From Allodiplogaster sudhausi (Eukaryota > Nematoda > Chromadorea > Rhabditida > Diplogasteridae): a stretch of DNA of 64,000 nucleotides. Under the pieces are notes generated by a model that saw nothing but the letters and a program-made list of their open reading frames with translations, was not told where the DNA came from and did not search any database. The DNA is taken from the NCBI GenBank assembly GCA_945643635.1, contig CALZFC010000013.1, forward strand, positions 1 through 64,000, read 5' to 3'. Shown piece by piece: positions 12,680-24,140 of the stretch. Position 1 is the first letter of the stretch. Each line of letters opens with the position of its first letter. The translations under genes were made by a program, and so were the position numbers.

Positions 12680-13300
12680 ATGGATGGTGTTGGAGCTGAG
12701 TCCGAGAACGAAGTCGTTCGATTTCGCATTTCTCCAAGATGTTTCCTTCACTGTTGCTCATCTCTTGTATCGCCGTTCCTGTCAGTTAACGTTATTTAAA
12801 TATGTTCTGTTCATTTTCACCAGCTAACATTTTATTGAAGTGATATCTATCTATTTTTAAAGCGTAAAATATTCAATCATTTGTTCAATATTAGTCTGAA
12901 AATACAATGGGATGTCGAAATAACAGTTTGCGATTGCTATATGATAGCAATTCCTCTATGCTGTTTCACTCGTATATCTTTCAATACAGCCGTGCTATTA
13001 ATCTTGAAAAAACTGACGCCAGTTTGGCCAAACGTTCATGACTGTTTCATTTTGAGTTCAGTGAAATTTCAATGAAATTTTTCTTAGAGTTCTTCTGGGC
13101 AATCCTTTTATATTTTCCTTTTTATTATGATCTTTTCACAGCCTTTCTAGATTTTTTGCAGAGGATTTGTGCTTTGAAGTTGAGATGAACAATTTGTTGA
13201 TGGCGATTCAGTCTCGCCACCACAATCTGAATGATGTTCGGCAACATCCATTGGAGGTTTTCTCGCAAAACGAAGTGCTCCTTTCGCATGTCACCAGCAA
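11094..13300. other. spacer with GA microsatellites, no gene seen
   Basis: AT-rich sequence without credible exons. GA tracts are at 12384-12427 and 12583-12680 and a short CT tract at 11857-11878. The open frames are Ser/Leu or Arg/Glu runs. Confidence 0.7.
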
Positions 13301-13302
13301 GA

Positions 13303-13900
13303 GTGCGGGAGCATATAAGACAGTGTGAATTAAAAAGTTTGGTTTTTCTCTGCAATTTTCAGTTTTGCTGTTATTTTTGGCAAGCAAATTTGCCAGTTTT
13401 CAAGCCCATTTATTATGCCATGGCAATTTGTATGATTGTCAAGAATGTCATCAAGGTTTATTCTTCAATATTCATCATGCCAAAATCAACAGCTGTCTAA
13501 AATGGCAAAAACAACCTAACCAAAAAAAGATACGAGTCAAAAGTGTCGAGGCAAAATTACGCAAGTGTTAAACGAAGATGGCACAGAAAATGGTTGAAAA
13601 ATATGTCACAGCTTCTCGAGGAGGAGTGGGCCTTTTTGCCAAAAAAAGCAGCGATATAAATCTGCCAAGATTACCTGCCAGAGTTGATCAACTGCTAAAT
13701 TTGCCAAGCCAAAATAATAGAGTGAAAAATTTGCCAAACCAGCTTGCCAATTTTGGCGGCTAGCAGAAATGGCATGGCAGTTTAAACAGGTGTCAAAAAA
13801 GTCCGGCAAATTTGATGGCTATCAAAATTGGCAAGGCATTTTTTACGGCTGTCAAAAGTGGCACGTCATTTTAAACGACCATTAATTTTGGCTAAAGGTT
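13303..13900 (+). repeat. left arm of a ~5 kb inverted-repeat structure
   Basis: About 80 bases from 13311 (CATATAAGACAGTGTGAATT onward) are the near-exact reverse complement of 18360-18440. The inner part (13570-13900) is a patchwork of sub-repeats built on TTTGCCAA and GGCTGTCAAAA words, matching the style of the right arm. Confidence 0.7.
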
Positions 13901-14124
13901 GAAATTTCAACATCGGACCAATTAAAACATAGTGTAAGAAAAAATGAAGTAAGGAAAAGCAGAAAATTAATGGAATTTTAACTAAACAAAAATCGACGAT
14001 AGGAATAAGGGGACTTACGAACTACAGAGAAAGCATGAATTCGAAAGAATCAATTCGCAATATGGAGACTAACTAGATTGAAGGCAAAAAATCAGGGAGG
14101 GTATGTAAAATAGACGATTCCTTT

Positions 14125-15637
14125 TTAGCCCCCACCGGTGATTATTCGGGAGATCAACTCGAAGTGCTGGCGGTAGGTCTCGGGTCGGCCGCCATGGTCT
14201 GCAATAAAAGACATTGAGGAAGGTAAAACAAGAGAGGGTGAAGGGAGATTAAGATTAAAGAAAAGGATAAAGAAAAAGAACAGGAGTTACGGTATGAATG
14301 GTTGAAAACGTTTCCTTTGAAATTTTGTCAGAAAAAAAGAAAGAATATCCTACAACTTGTTTGTTCAGTTTCAGTTACGATTAAATAGGAACACTAACAA
14401 CTCCACATTTTAAAGGAATTCTACTTTTAGATACTTGAAAATAGGAAGGGAACTTAACTCACGACAACACTACAAGGAAATCACGGATGCTAACGATAGG
14501 GGGGGGGGGGTTAGCCCACCCTGATATAGCAGCATTAATTTCAGTGGATTCCCTGGTTCAATTCACTCGAAAAGACTAGATTAGATGATTCTTTCTTCAA
14601 AGAAATTACGATACAAAGGCGCAAAATTATGGGCGCGATACCCAACAGGATAAACTTAGACTATTAGCCTTGTACCGGCCGAAAGTCAAGCTGTGAATCA
14701 TCACCTAAAAGAAGGCTGCGGCGCTACAGTATGCATACTGTACAGGGAATAAAAGCCGCTGTCGAGGACCCAAAAGATTAGGGTGGGGAATGAATTATTA
14801 GGCCGGGAAACCAGGGTGGATTAGCTGTTTTTGTCTAAATGGCCTTCAATAACATGGTGGGGTAGAACTTCGGGGAGGCCCAAAATAATGGTTGGTCTGT
14901 CGAAAGGACAGTACCTTTTTACCCTGATACCGTACCATGTCACTGTTTCCAACTTACATTATTGCGATGCTAACTTAGATTTTTCTAATGAAACTAAGCA
15001 CTAGATAAGCAAGAATAAATTAAAAGAAGCAGCCTGTTGTATACAATGTACTTTAACAAACCTTTAAAAGAAGAAAAATACTCACAAAAGCGGAGGGCGC
15101 GGCCAGGTCCGCCGCCACCAGGACCGACCGTCATCGAAGCTGCCACCAAAGAAGCAGAGGGCCGGGGCACATCCATCCACTCCTGAATTAGATCCCCCTC
15201 ATTTAAATAATATCAATAATTTTTGATACCAAGAAACAACAAAAACCGTTGGTCAAAAAAGGATAAAAGAAAAGAACTTCATTCGATTTCCCACTATACA
15301 ATACGCATACTCAAACTTAGAAAAGGAAAACAAAAGTATCAGCTAATGGAAGTATAATCTGAAAGCTATTCCAAAAAGGATGCATTCTCGAATAAACCGT
15401 TAAGAAAGATTTCCTTTATTTTTATTCTAAAACAACTACCGGATTTCATTCCAGTGAAAAAACAAACTTAAGAACAAAATGCCTACGAAATTTTCGATTA
15501 AACAAAACACTTCGAATACCAAACAGTTAAATAAATAAAAAATAAACCTAAAACGTAATTTCTAACCGTTAGAGATGGCATCGACCCTGGCGCCCGTAGT
15601 CGTTGCCGCCCTGGTGCTTCATGCGTGGATGGCGGGA
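14125..15637 (-). CDS. unknown gene, three 3' exons (candidate)
   Basis: Three minus-strand exons join in phase: 15637-15567, 15182-15086 (acceptor TAATTCAG, donor GTGAGT) and 14198-14125 (acceptor TTTATTGCAG), ending in TAA. The predicted C-terminus reads EWMDVPRPSASLVAASM, a glycine patch, then GRPETYRQHFELISR and a stop. No family is recognised. The middle exon resembles, at DNA and protein level, the exon at 17331-17426 on the other strand (LVA-SM-V shared). The other two frames of the first exon are less convincing, so the model rests on splice phase and composition. A possible upstream exon in matching phase is 19472-19372. Confidence 0.42.
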
Positions 15638-15774
15638 CTACAATCGCATGAAAAACATAGAAGCAAATATTCGTCGTCAAACATTAAACAAATGAAAAGA
15701 ATACTTGCAGAAAACCTAACAGCAATCCAAAAAGCTACAGCTTTACCGAGAATTTCGAAACGCGACAATTAATT

Positions 15775-15990
15775 TTTTGCACGGTGCACGCTGTAGTACG
15801 GCGCACCTAATGATATGGTGCTTAAATTCCCTGCGACCATTCGTGATTATTTGCATGGTTCACGTAATTTTTAATCACGTGAACCGTGCAGAAATGTAAA
15901 ATTACATATAACTATTCAAAAATGGTCCCATTCACCGTGCAATTAAGAACAATGACATTACGTGCATGGTACGAGGTGCATAGTGCAAAA
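15775..15990. mobile_element. small TIR element with an internal hairpin
   Basis: The ends are inverted: TTTTGCACGGTGCAC at the left and GTGCATAGTGCAAAA at the right. Inside, GCATGGTTCACGT and ACGTGAACCGTGC form a 13-bp stem around a short AT loop. The element lies near the middle of the 13.3-18.4 kb inverted structure. No clear target duplication was found. Confidence 0.5.
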
Positions 15991-17066
15991 TGAGAACCTG
16001 TACGCGTTGCGGTCGCGTCGCAGCTTTCATAACTGCCGAATGAAACTTATTCAGTGCTAAACGAGATTGCATGTTTATGTTGTTGTTTCTGCCTTTCCTT
16101 TTTGCTTGAATTGTTGTTCATGTGATTAATTTACACTTTAAGAGAAGATGTACACTTGGCGCCCCTTCCAACATCGGCGCCGCGGAATCCTGGCGCGGCA
16201 TCGGCTTGATATTGGCGGCCACTCCGAAGCACCACTTTGAGGTTTTGGCATCCTCTTTGATATTTGTTTATTTTCTGGTCATTTTGCTTTATAGGATTAG
16301 CGAACTGATTTATGATTAGGTCATTTCTCAGGGCAGAAGTTTTGCTCGTTAGAATTATTTTTTTGAGCAAGTTGAATCTTCTGCAGTTTTCGTTTTTAGT
16401 CTAGTTATCCTGTTCTTAATCATCGAGCACGGTACTTTTTTCAATTTCTCCTGCAAAAAATTAGTCCAAAATTAACAATGCGAAGAGCTCAACAACCTGG
16501 CCATGTTTTAAATTTTTCATATATTTCCTTAAAATGAAATTGAGCATAGAGTTGTTAGTTGTTAATGTTATACGACGGTAGACATATCATTAAATAGAGA
16601 ATCGCGAGCTCTTTGAACTGCATTCAAACACTTTTTCCAAAAAAAAAATTTACACCCAAAAACCGACCACTAATATTTTGACGGCGCAAATATTTTTTAT
16701 GTCGATTTAAATTTTTTTCCCTGAAATTCAACAGTTCGGGGGCTTTTAGTTACAGAGATGACAAACATTCCATTCAATTCTTATCGTGATGTTTTATAAT
16801 TTTCTCAGAATTACGGTGTGTATACGGTAGATGTCCATTTTCCTCTAAAATAAGTGTAAATCATTTCCTTTTTGTTATTTAGAATGGAGAACACGAATCT
16901 AGTGTTAATATTTCATGTTGTATTTCATTTCTAACAAAACAGCAATGATATCATACATTGTATGGAGCTACAAGGCCATATACCGTATACTTACCATAAC
17001 TCGGAAAAATAGCATCATGATAATCGCAGACACATCTTTTAACATTATTTAGTGTTCTTGTTTCAG

Positions 17067-17426
17067 ATTAGATGTCAAGCTGGCCCGCGCAAGGCAAGGA
17101 TGTGCAGTGGGAGTGCCGCCGGAGATGGACGACCGCGTCCAGTTTAAACAGGTTTTGTTTTATTATTGTTTTCAATTATCTATTATAATTTTTATTTTTT
17201 TTATGTTAAATAGAATTGATATTTTATAAGGATGGAAAATCTTTCATTAATATCCACTTGTTGGCCAACAGTTTTTTTTTCAGTTTTGCCAACAATTATT
17301 GACATGTAAATGAAAGAGAATCTAATTCAGGAGGTGATGGTGGAGCCGCCGGTCGTCGCCGTGGTTTCTTTGGTGGCGACGTCGATGATGGTTCTGGCAG
17401 CGGGCTACGGCCCTCCTCCTTCGTGA
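17067..17426 (+). CDS. unknown gene, two 3' exons (candidate, mirrored copy)
   Basis: Exon 17067-17151 (acceptor TTGTTTCAG) reads LDVKLARARQGCAVGVPPEM and ends VQFKQ; it splices in phase 0 to 17331-17426 (acceptor TCTAATTCAG), which reads EVMVEPPVVAVVSLVATSMM and ends GYGPPPS before TGA. The second exon contains a likely hydrophobic segment. It is the plus-strand counterpart of the exon at 15182-15086. An upstream exon is needed because the first exon enters in phase 2; a possible one at about 16142-16237 has the wrong phase. Function is unknown. Confidence 0.45.
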
Positions 17427-17739
17427 ATCTTGCGTCCCCAGGGATTCTCAGTGATCAAGTCACACGAGGCCATGCATCTCGAAGCTGGAAGAGTTACCTA
17501 TTCCAGTGATGATGGCCATTCTAGTGGCTGGTATGTTAACCTTGCTAGCATTTATCAACTGAGTTCTAGAATGTTGTAATGACTGTTATACTGTAGAAAC
17601 AGCCATGTTTCATGACTGATCTAAATATATTTTTTTTTGTTTCCTATTTGTTATATAAGGATGCATATGTGAATTAGTGATGTGATGAGGGCTAAATCTT
17701 ATTTTAGTAGGAATGTTGTGCCATGAGCCTTTTTTGGGG

Positions 17740-18445
17740 TAAAAAAAAGGATTTGCCTTTTTTAACGGCCGTCAAAACGGCCAGCCATTATTTATAGCCG
17801 TTAAAATTGGCTTGCCACTTTTGAAGGGTCAAAAATTTGGCTTGCCACTTTTGAAGGGTCAAAAATTTGGCTTGACATTTTTTCTGCCCGCTGAATCTGC
17901 CAAGTTGCCATTTTTGACGGCTGTCAAAATTGCCAAGTTCCTCGGCCGACAGCGGCTTCCTCGTGGCACGTTTAACAGCTGTTAAAAATGGTAAATCCTT
18001 TTGCCAATTCTGATAGCTGTTTATTTTGGCTGTGACATTTTTTATAAGTGAAGGGCTTGCCAAAACCGTTGAAATTTTGAACATATGCAGATTGCGCCAT
18101 GGAAAATTTTGAGGCCATCAAATTTGGCATGCTATGAATCCACTTTTAAAGACCTCTATTTTTGCCACGCGAAATTATTTTCCTGTTAAATATGCCGAAG
18201 CCGGGTTGTCAATCATTAGGACACATTTCTGTGGCTCAGCCATTTTCTTCGCTTGTACATTGTGCCCGTCATTTTATTAACCGTCTTATTTGTCATGACA
18301 AGTTTGAATCAATGAATAAAATACTGCCACATTTGCTTGTGTGTTTTACCTGCCAAATTTGGCAAAAAAAACAGCTTAATCGAAAATTGCAGAAAAAAAC
18401 CAAACTTTTTAATTCACACTGTCTTATATGCAGGCACTCACGGCG
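17740..18445 (+). repeat. right arm of the inverted-repeat structure
   Basis: The arm contains many divergent words of the form GACGGCTGTCAAAATTGGCAAG. One 31-base unit ending in GGGTCAAAAATTTGGCTTG is repeated exactly in tandem at about 17811-17872. The outer part (18360-18440) pairs with 13311-13390 in inverted orientation. Confidence 0.7.
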
Positions 18446-18669
18446 GCACTCAACCACTACACACTCGGAGACTGGGCAATAGCTCCTACACACTAAGCAT
18501 GCACCACCACCGCAATACAACTCTGGAGAAGAGTTGTTGAGCGCGATAGTGGACCACTCATGTCCGATCACATCTGATAAATGGGCGCTACTGTGCTGGA
18601 GCATCTACTGCATTTGCGCTGCTGAGTTGGAAGTAAGACTTTCAAAAGAATAAAGTAAATTTATTCAAC

Positions 18670-18837
18670 ATGGAAAGAGCAACACCAACCAAGGAGAGAA
18701 ATGTAACGAAACTAGAAATAACAGTTCCTCTAAGCAGTATCTATACGGATGTCATCGGCTCGCAAAGCAAGGATGGCCTGCTGGCAGACCCACCGATTGG
18801 AATGAATCCCCTAACTTACATAACAAACAAACTTTAA
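18670..18837 (+). CDS. 55-residue open frame (weak candidate)
   Basis: ATG-to-TAA frame containing YTDVIGSQSKDGLLADPPIG. Composition is protein-like in the second half, but there is no homologue I recognise and no supporting splice context. It could equally be an exon fragment or chance. Confidence 0.2.
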   Translation: MERATPTKERNVTKLEITVPLSSIYTDVIGSQSKDGLLADPPIGMNPLTYITNKL

Positions 18838-18998
18838 GTAATTGAATATACTCTAGTTCTGTTGTTACTGTCTATTTCTGTATTACTAATCAACTTTTAA
18901 GATTCGAATAAAGCAAATAATTTTCCTCTTCTCAATTCACAATCACAATTCAAGCTGATGGAGCGTGAAGAGAGAGAAGAAACCGTAACGAATGACTA

Positions 18999-19154
18999 AT
19001 CAAAAATTAAGCATAGTAGGTGTGAATGAAAAGAAAAACAAAAACAGGGGAAAATGAACAAGCTAATAATAACAACTATTGGAAAACGCTCGAAGAAGAA
19101 CGCCTTGACGTCCTCACGAATGGCGAACTCCGAGTCGGGCATCGCTATCACAAG
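18999..19154 (-). CDS. candidate exon of unknown gene
   Basis: Strong acceptor GTCTATTCAG precedes a phase-0 frame starting LVIAMPDSEFAIREDVKAFF. The frame stays open into a hydrophobic tail and stops near 18999. No family is recognised; the true 3' boundary is unclear. Confidence 0.3.
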
Positions 19155-19371
19155 CTGAATAGACACATGAATACAGCAGGTTTAAGTATTGCAAACACTT
19201 TTTATAATCATGAAGCACAAAAAGCAACAATTTTCATGGAGAGTAAAACTAATCAGCCATAATGGCCATGATACAAAACCTAATTCAAACCTAAGCTTAG
19301 CAGTGAATTTGGCTTTAAAAGGGAAAATGGAATAACTGCACCCATACCTCAGTCTTCCGTGAGCCTCCTAC

Positions 19372-19472
19372 CTGGCGCCCTTCGCGCCGAGTGTTCAGAA
19401 AGCGCCCGGAGAACTCGAATCCTCGCCTCGATCACACCCGCCCGTATCTTTGCCTCGGGCTGCTTCAATAGC
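19372..19472 (-). CDS. candidate exon of unknown gene
   Basis: Flanked by acceptor CCATTTAG and donor CAG/GTAGGA. Only one frame is open (phase 2 in, phase 1 out), reading LLKQPEAKIRAGVIEARIRV and then LRALSEHSARRAP. The out-phase fits the exon at 15637, 3.7 kb away, but not the nearer exon at 19154. Confidence 0.4.
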
Positions 19473-19859
19473 CTAAATGGAAGCTTTTTTATAAACGAAA
19501 AACATTGTGATATTAATGCATATGAAATGTATTCTAACAAATGATAAATCGAACATTTCTAACGTCATTCAAAGGTGAGTCTACGCTCTAAAACACAAAC
19601 TACGAATCTTCAACAGAGCGATGCTTAGGCATCTTTCTGCTGAAAAACACTACACTCACGTACTGAAATAGCAAGTAAAATTTATTAAATTAACACGGAT
19701 AAACAAACTTTTATGTTTAAAAGCGACTTGCTGTCGAGGCTAAACAAGTTCAGTTGCTTTTGCCTTCAAAAAATTTACTAGGCCGAGCTTGTTTCAAATT
19801 CCACTTGTTCTTGGTTGAGAGTTGTGTCACATTTCAAAATGCGAAAATAGTGTGCAAAA

Positions 19860-19926
19860 CTGAGAGAGCAAAAGTGAGTAGAAATTTTTTAGAATGTTTT
19901 CTTCTCTCACTTTTGCTCGCTCTCTC
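19860..19926. repeat. short hairpin
   Basis: GAGAGAGCAAAAGTGAG is followed after about 25 bases by CTCACTTTTGCTCGCTCTC, giving a stem of roughly 17 pairs with a small bulge. It could be a structured RNA or a transposon relic. Confidence 0.35.
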
Positions 19927-20631
19927 GCGTCAGAGACACAAACTTTGGCGAACTTTCTTGGTGGGCGCAGTTTGAAACATACGCCGAGATACGCATAGGA
20001 AAAGGGTAAATGTGACTGAACTCAGCCATTTTCCATAGTAAACCGGTGCATAACCTGCATGATCTTTTTACTTATGCTCGTTCATATTTCACTCAGCTCT
20101 GTTTTCAGTTTTCTCCTAGATTAATAGCACGGCAGAGCTTGCAATGATTTTGGCTGATTGAGAGAGGGAAAAACATATTGTTCTCTATTTCTCTCTCTAA
20201 TCAACCTGACATGAGCTTCGCGAATGTTCAACAGACCATTCTAGCAGGCACTAGCGCAATCTCCTTGTCAATGGCGAACATTAATTTTTTTCAATCAACT
20301 CCATGTTTGACTGATTTGTTTCATATACAATTCCTTCTATTTGTCCTCTTTTCTGGTGCGAGTAGCAATTTCCCTTCTTTCATTTACTTCGTATTAGCTA
20401 TCCGATTTTCAAAAATGGTCGAAGAATAGTGTATGTACATAGTAACTTAAGATCAAAAATCGAGATAAATATTCTATTTAAACTACTGATTTAATAAATT
20501 AATTAACACATTTAATGTTTGCTTCACTAATTAAATAGTATGTAGAGTTTGTACAGAATTACACTATATTATCAAGAAAATTTCAGAAAAAAATTTATGG
20601 AAAGAAAAAAAAATCAATCATCTATTCCCAG

Positions 20632-23600
20632 ACTACCACCGACTCGGTGACCTTTGAGCAGACGGCCGACTTCAAGTCAAACTGCTTCCTGAGCGCCGGC
20701 GGCGACGGTTGCAAGTGCGCAGTCGTCGAGGACTTCCCCGAGTGCGAAGGCTGCGTGTGCACACACGCCTATAACATCACCTTCGTCGAGTATGAACACC
20801 ACTACCTGTGCAGACTCCGCCCCTCTGGTCAGTGAGAGCAAGTTAGAGAGAGAGAGTAAAAAGAAATAAATAATTAACTCTTCACTTTCACTCTCTAGTA
20901 TCTCTACTATTCAGAGGTGTAAAGAGGCCGGCCCAACTTTCCAGGGCCCGGGCCCATAAAAAGTTGGGCCGGCCCGCAGGCCCGATTGGGCCCGATAGGC
21001 GCACAATACCGTCCAGTCAGGACGATTAGTGGCATTGTAAAGTGCAAAACTTCCTTCATTTGTTCATTTTTTCCCTAAAACTCTTTCTTCTATACATTAA
21101 AATGAATGTTCATAGCACGAGCATGAAAAATTCTGAATTTCAAAACAATTTGTAACTCGTCGTACTTTTTTTCTGATTTTTTTTTTAATCGGGCTCAATC
21201 GGGCCCACGGGCCGGGCCGGCCCAAAATTTTTGGGCCCGTTTACACCTCTGCTCCTATTCTCTTTCTCCGTTTTTTAAGATATTGTTTTATGTACATACA
21301 TATGTACATTCAATCATTGCGCTAACGAAAAAATGCATGCCTTTAAAGGACCTAAGGAATCCGTCTTCTTGTATCCATTGGCGAGAATTTTTTAAAAATA
21401 TAATTGAGCGAATTTTTTCTTGAATAATTGAAGTTTCATGGACATTTTATCTTCTTTTCAGATCAGCTTGCGAACAAGTTCGGCGACTTCAAGGAGAAAT
21501 GCTATCCGAATCCGAGCGGAGGCTGCAATTGCATGGTCGACCTCGGCCGAGGTGTTGAGGAAATCAAAGTGTACTCGGAAACCACATTAACTGCAGAGCA
21601 AGAGCATCGAGGGTCAGGCGTTCTCTTTTCTTTTCTTGTTTATGATAGAAATTTCATCGAAACAAGAGTGAATAAAGTCGTGTTTACAATCATTGAGCGA
21701 AATATTGTGTGAGAGAGAGAACGAAAGAAAACAATATGAGCGGGAAAGAGAGTGAGTGAGAGAGAGAGAGAAAGTCGATGGAGAATAAAGTGAGCATGTC
21801 AGCTGTATCTTGTGGTGTTAGCTTGCCATCTCCGTCTCCGATTTCTTGTCGATCTGCCTGGGAATCAAGGCAACAAAAGAAAAAAATGACATTTGTGAAC
21901 ATTAATATTTTTTGCTGAAGAAAAGAAACATTTTGAACGGAGACGTTTTCTTCTGAAGAACAAAATAATGTCAATGGCACCTGCTGAACAGGCTATACAT
22001 ACATTATTTATTTCCTTTTTGTTTTTTATTGTTTTTTTTTGCCTGTTCAAAGCCATTCGAATTAAAGGTGCACGAAACACACAATCAGCCGTTATATATT
22101 TAAATTTTCTTGACCATTTTAGTCGCTCGCGTCGCACTAAATTGCTTTCACTCTTTGGTCAGACAAAAAGGAGCGATTTCAAGAATGCTGTTTTGGCTCC
22201 TTTGAAGGCTGTGAACCTTATTAGGTGTGACTGCAGAGCACAAGAAGGAGTTGAAAGAGGAGTTCAAGAAGAACTTTGGCGGCTTCAAGGAAAACTGCTT
22301 TCCAAAGCCGAGCGGAGGATGCAACTGCCGTGAGAAGGACGGAGAGGGCAATGAAGTTGTCGCCTCCAATGATGATGCCGCCGATTGCCAGGCTCGAAGA
22401 GTCAGTGTGCTTTTGATCTCTTCCGCTCTTTAAATCTCTCGCTCACTCTCTAATCACTCAAACTCTCTCACTCATCTTCTCTCTCCAACTCTCTCAATCT
22501 CTTATTTTTCAAACTCTCTCTCATCATCTCTCTCTCCAACTCTCTCTCTCATCTTCCTTCTCTCCATCTCTGTCTCTCTCACCCAATCATTCTCACTTTT
22601 ACTATATCTCACTCTCTCTCTGTCTCTCTCACATACTCTCTCAATTTTTTTTTAAATGTAGGATAATTATACAGTACCGCCCAACAACCAGGGGTGCAGG
22701 AAATTTCGGAAAGTTCAAAAATGTCCGATCGAATTGTGCGCTTCTGGATAATCGCACGTCGATTTGGTTTGCATATTCGGATTCAGGCACTCCGGATTTT
22801 GGCGTTGTTTTTCACTTGTAACATTAAAGATCACTAGAGAAGACAAAACGATGGTAAATGAAATCTGCAACTGTAATTTAAAGTAATACTGTTAGAGCAA
22901 CTGCCTTCATAAATTGCACTGAAACGATTACACATTGACGCACTACGAATTGTGATGGTCCTGCACCACTGTATTCACAAGATTCTTCATTATTTTGACA
23001 TTTTATGCTCAATTATTTTAAAACCTGAGTGTCTGAATCCGAATATGCAAATCTAATCGACGTGCGATTATCCAGAAGCGCACAATTTGATCGGACATTT
23101 TGGAACTTTCCGAAAATTCCGAAAGTTCCTGCACCCCTGGTTGTTGGGCGGTACTGTATGTATGTATGTTCAAAAATGCTAATGTTTCAGGACGCACGCG
23201 TCAAACGGAGCAACGACGCGCCGTCGAAAAATGTGCGCGATCCGGTGCGCCAGCGTGCGCACGCCTACGCCGATTTTGTCGAGGGCCGAGCAATAAGTAC
23301 AAGGGTCTCAGGGAAGGCTGCTTCCCAAGACCCAGGGGTTAGTGCTTACTATCTCTCTCTCCCCCCTCTCTCTCTCTCTTTTATTATTCTACAATTTATG
23401 TCATAATAATTATATTTTTCTTATTTGATTGTGTTGTATGCAGGGATGTCCAAAGTGGGCCGAGATTTTAAAGGCGGTGCCCGGCCCGCTTACCCTTAAG
23501 GCTCGGCCCGGCCGCGTTAAGAAAATATACCCGGGCCGGGCGCGGGCCTTACAGGAAGCTATTAGAGCCGAATAAAAAGCGCCGCGAAACCTTGTTTTAA

Positions 23601-23774
23601 TGTGATTTTTTTAACTATTCAAAATGTTGCTTTACAAGCCATTTTCCCTTTTAAGGATGCCTTTGTGTGATCGGCAAGACGTCTGAGGGCCGCGACATCA
23701 CAGAGCGTCGCATGAAGGACGTCGATTGCAAGTGCCGACCGGGCGAGCGTGGCTCGGCGTGCCCTGCCGCATAA
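20632..23774 (+). CDS. secreted-type Cys-rich protein with four repeated modules
   Basis: Five exons are seen: 20632-20827, 21462-21612, about 22237-22400, 23191-23337 and 23656-23774, ending in TAA. Each of the first three exons, and the junction of the last two, encodes one copy of the motif F-K-x-x-C-[FY]-x-x-P-x-G-G-C-x-C: DFKSNCFLSAGGDGCKC, DFKEKCYPNPSGGCNC, GFKENCFPKPSGGCNC and GLREGCFPRPRGGCLC. The first exon adds a dense Cys stretch (CEGCVC) and the last ends CKCRPGERGSAC. The first exon lacks a start, so a signal-peptide exon upstream is missing. Exon 2 to 3 phases do not match as drawn (2 versus 1). Inside exon 4 the protein-like frame shifts by one base near 23283-23300. I do not recognise the family; secretion is inferred from the Cys content. 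Confidence 0.65.
20912..21251. mobile_element. hAT-type MITE in an intron
   Basis: 340 bp with inverted ends CAGAGGTGTAAA and TTTACACCTCTG and GC-rich subterminal GGCCGGCCC words. The flanks CTACTATT and CTCCTATT form an 8-bp target duplication with one mismatch, as expected for hAT elements. There is no transposase. It sits between exons 1 and 2 of the Cys-rich gene. Confidence 0.8.
21712..21775 (+). repeat. short GA tract
   Basis: Imperfect GAGAGA stretch in the intron between exons 2 and 3 of the Cys-rich gene; a CT-rich counterpart lies at 22430-22640 downstream of exon 3. Confidence 0.6.
22672..23156. mobile_element. Tc1/mariner-type MITE with ~130 bp TIRs
   Basis: Inverted ends start CAGTACCGCCCAACAACCAG and extend about 130 bases with few mismatches (left 22672 onward, right ending 23156). 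TA dinucleotides flank both ends (22670-22671 and 23157-23158), the Tc1/mariner target duplication. The 485-bp element carries no transposase. It lies in the intron before exon 4 of the Cys-rich gene. Confidence 0.85.
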
Positions 23775-23949
23775 GGCTGCGGCTCCAATTTGACAACCAT
23801 ATTCTCGATGGGCCACATTCTCTATCTTCTGCGTCTTGCCTCTATAGAGATACTTACGCCAATATACGTGACTGCATGTCTGTAGATCGCATCACTAGTT
23901 AATTCTTCCTCTCTGCACCATATTAAATGCTGATAATATTCATGTATTT

Positions 23950-24140
23950 TAGCTTTTTTGCCGTTAAAGGAGACCGTAGGGAAAAGCTTCTACTGCAAAG
24001 TACCTGACGGTTTGGTACAGATTGGTAAAAAGTACGGTGTAAAGATGCCACAGAAATCGTGCTACTGCCCATCGCCTCTCTCCACAGAAATTTGTGCTTT
24101 GTTCAACTGCCATATGAGCCAACGTGTTAAGCAAAAAATC
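23950..24140 (+). repeat. dispersed repeat copy
   Basis: This segment is related to 26965-27120 (same strand) and, inverted, to 32505-32820. Shared words include CTCCACA(G/T)AAATTTG and GGAGACC near the ends. An apparently cysteine-bearing open frame covers it but I attribute that to the repeat. Confidence 0.6.

Noticed and set aside
17331..17520. Glycine-rich frame (FFGGDVDDGSGSG) of the plus candidate exon
   Set aside because: The alternative frame fits the phase of the upstream exon and the mirrored minus exon better.
23446..23570. Complete MITE with GGCCCGGCC words
   Set aside because: Only one end (CAGGGATGTCCAAAG) is recognisable; no matching right end was found.
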